Notes under the pieces: model-generated | Databases searched by the model: none | Seen by the model: only the letters and a program-made list of their open reading frames with translations | Told to the model about the DNA's origin: nothing | Part shown: positions 23,217 through 26,728 of the stretch, in pieces | Layout: the number at the start of each line of letters is the position of its first letter | How positions within the stretch are numbered: the first letter of the stretch is position 1 | NCBI GenBank assembly: GCA_964433875.1 | Contig: CAYSSO010000026.1 | Coordinates: 1-26,728, forward strand | DNA length: 26,728 nt | Origin: Athalassotoga sp964433875 | Lineage (GTDB): Bacteria; Thermotogota; Thermotogae; Mesoaciditogales; Mesoaciditogaceae | Reading direction: 5' to 3' | Translations under genes and position numbers: made by a program

Positions 23217-24012
23217 CACGCGCTCCCCATGCGAGTTTTTGGTTCACTATTTTGAAGAAGTCTTTTGAATAACCGCAGATAAAATTAACATGCTTTTCCG
23301 TTCCCGTGATTTCAAAGGCCTCTGTGCCCTTGTATTGATTTATTATATCTCCGTCTGAGAGTACAAAGTAACTTTCTTCGTTTCTCGGATTGATCTTTAT
23401 TTCTATTTTTCTTTCGGCTGAGACTATGACGGGTGTTTTCAAAAGCGTATGAGCCATCATTGGAACTATCGAGAGGACTGATGCCTTTGGATCGATGATT
23501 GGACCGCCCGCTGAGAGGTTGTAAGCGGTTGATCCGGTCGGGGTTGAGACGAGTATTCCGTCACAAATTATAGATCCCATCACTACACCATCTATACTTA
23601 CGGTGGCACTTATCAAGTGCGAATGAATATCGCGCTGGATCACAAAATCGTTGAGGAATAAATGCTTTCCGAATCCACCAGAGACCATTGAAAGGTTTCT
23701 TTTCATAACGTAAAAATTTCCATTGAAGATGTCTTTTAAAAATGTGTCGATATCTTTGAAATCGTAAGGACTCAAAAAGCCCAGATGACCGAAGTTTATT
23801 CCTACGATTAAAGGATTCTTGTCCACAACGCTTTTTGAATATCTCAGAACAGTTCCATCACCACCGAGGATGAAGACCAAAGAATTGGAGGTGATCGATT
23901 CTTTCTCAAATATTGGAAATTTTTTTTCGATTCTTTCTCTAAGCGCCCTTGCGGCCTTTACGGCATCGGCATTCTTTTCATTCGCAAGGATCGCTATTCC
24001 ATCGAAACTCAT
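23191..24012 (-). CDS. nadK: NAD kinase
   Basis: NadK phosphorylates NAD to NADP. The 273-residue protein has the GGDGT catalytic motif (50-54, FILGGDGTVLRYSK), NFGHLGFL (73-80), and the conserved GILVSTPTGSTAYNLSAGGPI, as in the family. ATG at 24012 overlaps the yggT stop (ATGA), with no strong ribosome site of its own, so translation is likely coupled. Length is normal. Confidence 0.95.
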   Translation of the reverse strand: MSFDGIAILANEKNADAVKAARALRERIEKKFPIFEKESITSNSLVFILGGDGTVLRYSKSVVDKNPLIVGINFGHLGFLSPYDFKDIDTFLKDIFNGNFYVMKRNLSMVSGGFGKHLFLNDFVIQRDIHSHLISATVSIDGVVMGSIICDGILVSTPTGSTAYNLSAGGPIIDPKASVLSIVPMMAHTLLKTPVIVSAERKIEIKINPRNEESYFVLSDGDIINQYKGTEAFEITGTEKHVNFICGYSKDFFKIVNQKLAWGARDGFGEYLD

Positions 24013-24305
24013 CTTCTTAACACCACGCTGAGATCAAAAAGAGAGTTAACGACAAATAACTGGATGAAGATGAGAATAAGAAAAACGACGAATGGCGTAA
24101 AGTCTATGTATCCAAATGGGTGTATCCATCTTCTAAATGGCCTTAGGATCGGATCAGATATTTCATCAAAGATCCTTCTTAAGGGAAAACCATAAGGAAG
24201 TATGAAACTCAGAATCCCGTCTATTATTAGGACGATCATGAAAAAGATGACAACTATGTTCAAAATAACCGCTATAGCGTAAATGAGATTGGCAATGGCA
24301 AACAT
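24009..24305 (-). CDS. YggT-family membrane protein
   Basis: The 98-residue protein has two hydrophobic helices (~5-33 and ~67-90) around the conserved segment DPILRPFRRWIHPFGYIDFTP. YggT proteins are linked to membrane or osmotic functions and to septum-related proteins in some bacteria (YlmG in Gram-positives), but the molecular role is unsettled. AAAGGATGTGA precedes its ATG. It lies 13 nt after ruvB and overlaps nadK. Confidence 0.9.
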   Translation of the reverse strand: MFAIANLIYAIAVILNIVVIFFMIVLIIDGILSFILPYGFPLRRIFDEISDPILRPFRRWIHPFGYIDFTPFVVFLILIFIQLFVVNSLFDLSVVLRR

Positions 24306-24318
24306 CGTTCACATCCTT

Positions 24319-25308
24319 TCAAATCAAAGATTCTTCTAAAACCGAATACCCTTTTTGGGTCATAATCCTTCCCCTCGAAGTTCTTGCTATGAACCCTCCC
24401 TGAAGCAAAAAAGGTTCGTAGACTTCGCTAATGGTCTCTGCCTCTATGCCAACGCTTGCCGCCAATGCGTTGAGGCCTACCGGGCCACCTCTGTAATCGT
24501 GCGCTATCTTTGAGAGTATTTTTATGTCCATTTCGTCAAGACCATTTTTGTCTATCTGCATCGACTCAAAGGCCTCCTCGATGATTTCGGAATCGAGCAC
24601 GTCCTTCCCCTTTACAGTTGCAAAATCCCTTATTCTCTTGACAAATCTATTCATAACCCTTGGCGTTCCCCTTGCCCTTTTTGCAATCTCGATAGCACCT
24701 TTATCGTCTATCTTCACGCCGAGCAACTGGGCCGTCCTTTTTCCTATCCGTGCGAGTTCTTCTATCGTGTAAAAGTCCATCTCGAAGATCATTCCAAACC
24801 TGTTTCTTAAAGGGGAAGTAAGCAGACCGCTACGCGTTGTTGCGCCAACGAGCGTGAAAGGACTTACTGAAAGCCTTACGCTTCTCGCGCCCGGGCCCTT
24901 TCCAACTATAACATCTATTTGAAAATCTTCCATTGCAGAGTAGAGTACCTCTTCGACCGGGTGCGGCAATCTGTGTATCTCGTCTATGAAGAGCACATCC
25001 TTTGAATTTAAAGAGGTGAGTATGGCGGCGAGATCACCCTGTCTTTCTATAACGGGTCCGCTTGTCATGCGCAAATTTCCCCCGACTTCATTTGCAATTA
25101 TCATAGCGAGCGTTGTTTTCCCAAGTCCTGCCGGGCCGGCAAGGAGAATGTGATCAAGCACCTCTCCTCTCATTGAAGAGGCTTTTATGGCCACTTCGAG
25201 CCTTGACTTTATCTTATTCTGTCCTATGTAATCGTCTAATTTGGAAGGTCTCAGAGAGATGAGAGAATCATCTTCTTTTTGTGGCTCTGAAGAAAGTAAT
25301 CTTGCCAT
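24319..25308 (-). CDS. ruvB: Holliday junction branch-migration helicase RuvB
   Basis: RuvB is the hexameric AAA+ motor that drives branch migration with RuvA. The 329-residue protein starts with LRPSKLDDYIGQNKIKSRL, has Walker A GPAGLGKTT (~58-66), Walker B DVLFIDEIHRLPHPVEE, sensor I GATTRSGLLTSPLRNRFG, and a winged-helix end (GGPVGLNALAASVGIEAETI ... RGRIMTQKGY). ATG 25308 follows TGAGGTT, which overlaps the asnS stop. ruvA and ruvC are not adjacent. Confidence 0.96.
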   Translation of the reverse strand: MARLLSSEPQKEDDSLISLRPSKLDDYIGQNKIKSRLEVAIKASSMRGEVLDHILLAGPAGLGKTTLAMIIANEVGGNLRMTSGPVIERQGDLAAILTSLNSKDVLFIDEIHRLPHPVEEVLYSAMEDFQIDVIVGKGPGARSVRLSVSPFTLVGATTRSGLLTSPLRNRFGMIFEMDFYTIEELARIGKRTAQLLGVKIDDKGAIEIAKRARGTPRVMNRFVKRIRDFATVKGKDVLDSEIIEEAFESMQIDKNGLDEMDIKILSKIAHDYRGGPVGLNALAASVGIEAETISEVYEPFLLQGGFIARTSRGRIMTQKGYSVLEESLI

Positions 25309-25315
25309 TTCAACC

Positions 25316-26623
25316 TCACGGGTGAATTCTGTATATCGTTCTTGCGAACGGTATCGCTTCTCTTATATGCTCAAGTTTGCAAATCCACGCGACAAGTCTT
25401 TCGATGCCCATTCCAAATCCGCTGTGCGGAACGCTACCGTACTTTCTAAGATCTATGTACCAGTCATAAGATTCGGCCGGCAAATTGAATTCTTTTATTC
25501 TTTCCATAAGTAGATCAGGATCATTTATACGCTCGGAAGCCCCTATTATCTCTCCATACCCTTCTGGCGCGAGCATATCATCGCAAAGCACAACTTCAGG
25601 CCTTTGCGGATCCGGCTGCATATAAAATGCCTTTATATTTCTTGGATAATTGTATACCATAACGGGTCTGTCAAATTCCTCGCTTATGGCTGTTTCTTCG
25701 TCTCCACCTATATCGTCTCCCCATTTTATGTCAAATCCCTTTTTCTGGAGCAATTTCACTCCTTCATCGTAAGAGATTCTTGGAAATGGCATCTGAACCT
25801 TTTCGAGAGGTTTCGTGTCCCTTTCGAGGGCTTTTAGATGATCGCCGGCCCTTTCAAGAACACGCCCAACCACGTAAGATACGAGTTCCTCTTGAAGGTG
25901 CATATTATCGCTCGAGGTGTAATAGGCGACTTCGGCTTCATTCATCCAGAACTCGGTTAGATGCCTTCTCGTTTTTGATTTCTCTGCCCTAAAGGTAGGC
26001 CCGAGATTATAGACCTTTCCGAAAGCCATTGCGGCCGCCTCGAGATATAACTGCCCGGTCTGGGTCAAATATGCCTTTCCAAGATCGAAATAATCAATGT
26101 TAAACAATTCTCCGGCCGACTCTCCGATAGCGCCAGTCAAAATAGGCGTATCTATAAGAATAAAGTCGTTATTTCTGTAAAATTCCCTTACGGCCCATAT
26201 AACTTCGTTTCTAACGTGGAGAATGTGAAACTGCCTTTGAGATCTAAGCCACAGATGTCGATTGCTCATGAGAAAGTCTATTCCATGTTCTTTCTTCGAG
26301 ATCGGATAATCCTCTGATGGTATCTGATATATCTTTATGCCATCAACATCTATCTCGTATCCATACGGAGATCTTTCGTCCTTTCTTACCCTTCCCTTTA
26401 CGCTAAGACTTGATTCTATTCTGAGATTTTCTGCGAGATCGAAAGTTTCGCCCAAGGTGCTTTTTTCCACTATCCCTTGGACAAATCCGGTACCATCTCT
26501 TATCTGCAAGAAGTGAATTTTACCACTCGATCTTTTGTTAAAAAGCCATCCTTTAATCTCAACATGCTCTCCGACATGATCCTTTAGATCTTTAATGTAT
26601 ATCCACTGATCTGACAAGATCAT
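25316..26623 (-). CDS. asnS: Asparaginyl-tRNA synthetase
   Basis: A class IIb aminoacyl-tRNA synthetase that charges tRNA-Asn. It has the N-terminal OB-fold anticodon-binding domain (VEIKGWLFNKRSSGKIHFLQIRDG region, ~20-100), motif 2 (FRAEKSKTRRHLTEFWMNEAE) and motif 3 (GFGMGIERLVAWICK). The 435-residue length and FWMNEAE favour AsnS over AspS, although the archaeal-type AspS is a relative. ATG 26623 is chosen: AAAGGAG lies five bases upstream, while GTG 26626 is only two bases from it. It is the first gene of the minus-strand array. Confidence 0.9.
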   Translation of the reverse strand: MILSDQWIYIKDLKDHVGEHVEIKGWLFNKRSSGKIHFLQIRDGTGFVQGIVEKSTLGETFDLAENLRIESSLSVKGRVRKDERSPYGYEIDVDGIKIYQIPSEDYPISKKEHGIDFLMSNRHLWLRSQRQFHILHVRNEVIWAVREFYRNNDFILIDTPILTGAIGESAGELFNIDYFDLGKAYLTQTGQLYLEAAAMAFGKVYNLGPTFRAEKSKTRRHLTEFWMNEAEVAYYTSSDNMHLQEELVSYVVGRVLERAGDHLKALERDTKPLEKVQMPFPRISYDEGVKLLQKKGFDIKWGDDIGGDEETAISEEFDRPVMVYNYPRNIKAFYMQPDPQRPEVVLCDDMLAPEGYGEIIGASERINDPDLLMERIKEFNLPAESYDWYIDLRKYGSVPHSGFGMGIERLVAWICKLEHIREAIPFARTIYRIHP

Positions 26624-26640
26624 CACCTCTCCTTTATTTT

Positions 26641-26668
26641 ATTTTATCACATCGAATTATTATTCTAA
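26641..26668 (-). promoter_or_regulatory. Probable asnS-array promoter
   Basis: On the minus strand TTAGAA (26663-26668) and TAAAAT (26641-26646) are separated by 16 nt, 17 nt before the asnS ATG. The 12-base word ATGTGATAAAAT around the -10 is identical to that in the methyltransferase promoter at 1059-1070. Confidence 0.45.
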
Positions 26669-26681
26669 TCTACGGTGTGCA

Positions 26682-26687
26682 TATAAT
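26682..26687 (+). promoter_or_regulatory. -10 box of a divergent gene beyond the right edge
   Basis: A perfect TATAAT on the plus strand. The -35 is poor (TTATTC at 26660-26665, 16 nt away). The strong ribosome site AAAGGAGGG at 26716-26724 follows, so a plus-strand gene likely starts just outside the window. Confidence 0.5.
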
Positions 26688-26715
26688 ATAGGGGTGTAAG
26701 TAAGGAAGAAGAATG

Positions 26716-26724
26716 AAAGGAGGG
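26716..26724 (+). promoter_or_regulatory. Shine-Dalgarno of a gene starting beyond the window
   Basis: AAAGGAGGG sits four bases before the right edge, at the expected distance from a start codon a few bases later. The ATG at 26713-26715 is less likely to be the true start, although AAGGA at 26703-26707 could serve it. Confidence 0.45.
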
Positions 26725-26728
26725 AAAA

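Overview
The window looks like chromosomal DNA from an anaerobic, diderm bacterium. Several traits point to Thermotogota or a close relative, perhaps a Mesoaciditoga- or Athalassotoga-like lineage. These are the heavy use of AGA/AGG arginine and ATA isoleucine codons, a DUF4384/PEGA envelope protein, a GlgC/GlgD pair, a V/A-type ATPase, and a TonB/ExbB/ExbD-like energy-transfer set that implies an outer membrane. The assignment is an inference from gene content, because no marker phylogeny could be run. A run of ten Ns at 20421-20430 shows that this is scaffolded draft sequence.

Layout: (1) 1-1206 holds an AT-rich, left-truncated FkbM-type methyltransferase gene on the minus strand. Its long leader contains repeats and its promoter overlaps a perfect palindrome. 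(2) 1207-1281 is tRNA-Glu(CTC), with a good promoter and terminator. (3) 1357-10091 is one tightly packed plus-strand array: PEGA protein, lysine 2,3-aminomutase, a KamB-like P-loop protein, DnaN, IspF, EcfT, ComB, a lytic transglycosylase with a barrel-like tail, and an HD phosphohydrolase. Most junctions overlap or carry a Shine-Dalgarno inside the preceding stop region. (4) 10092-26623 is all minus strand, read right to left: AsnS, RuvB, YggT, NadK, a PAS/sigma-54-type activator, GlyA, GlgD, GlgC, then tRNA-Thr(CGT), V-ATPase F-E-A-B-D, NagA, and ExbB-ExbD-TonB-like. The two arrays meet head-on at 10091/10092 with no spacer. (5) 26624-26728 is a divergent promoter region leading to a gene beyond the right edge.

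Most genes are housekeeping or envelope and energy functions: replication clamp, isoprenoids, vitamin uptake, ATPase, TonB-type energisation, glycogen synthesis, one-carbon metabolism, NADP supply, recombination and translation. The points most worth a second look are:
- a V1-type ATPase cluster with no membrane subunits or subunit C, apparently co-transcribed with a tRNA;
- a TonB/ExbD pair lacking the usual transmembrane His/Asp residues;
- a secreted transglycosylase that seems fused to an outer-membrane-barrel-like domain;
- a KamA/KamB-like pair without the other lysine-fermentation genes.

No CRISPR array, insertion sequence, prophage or rRNA was seen.
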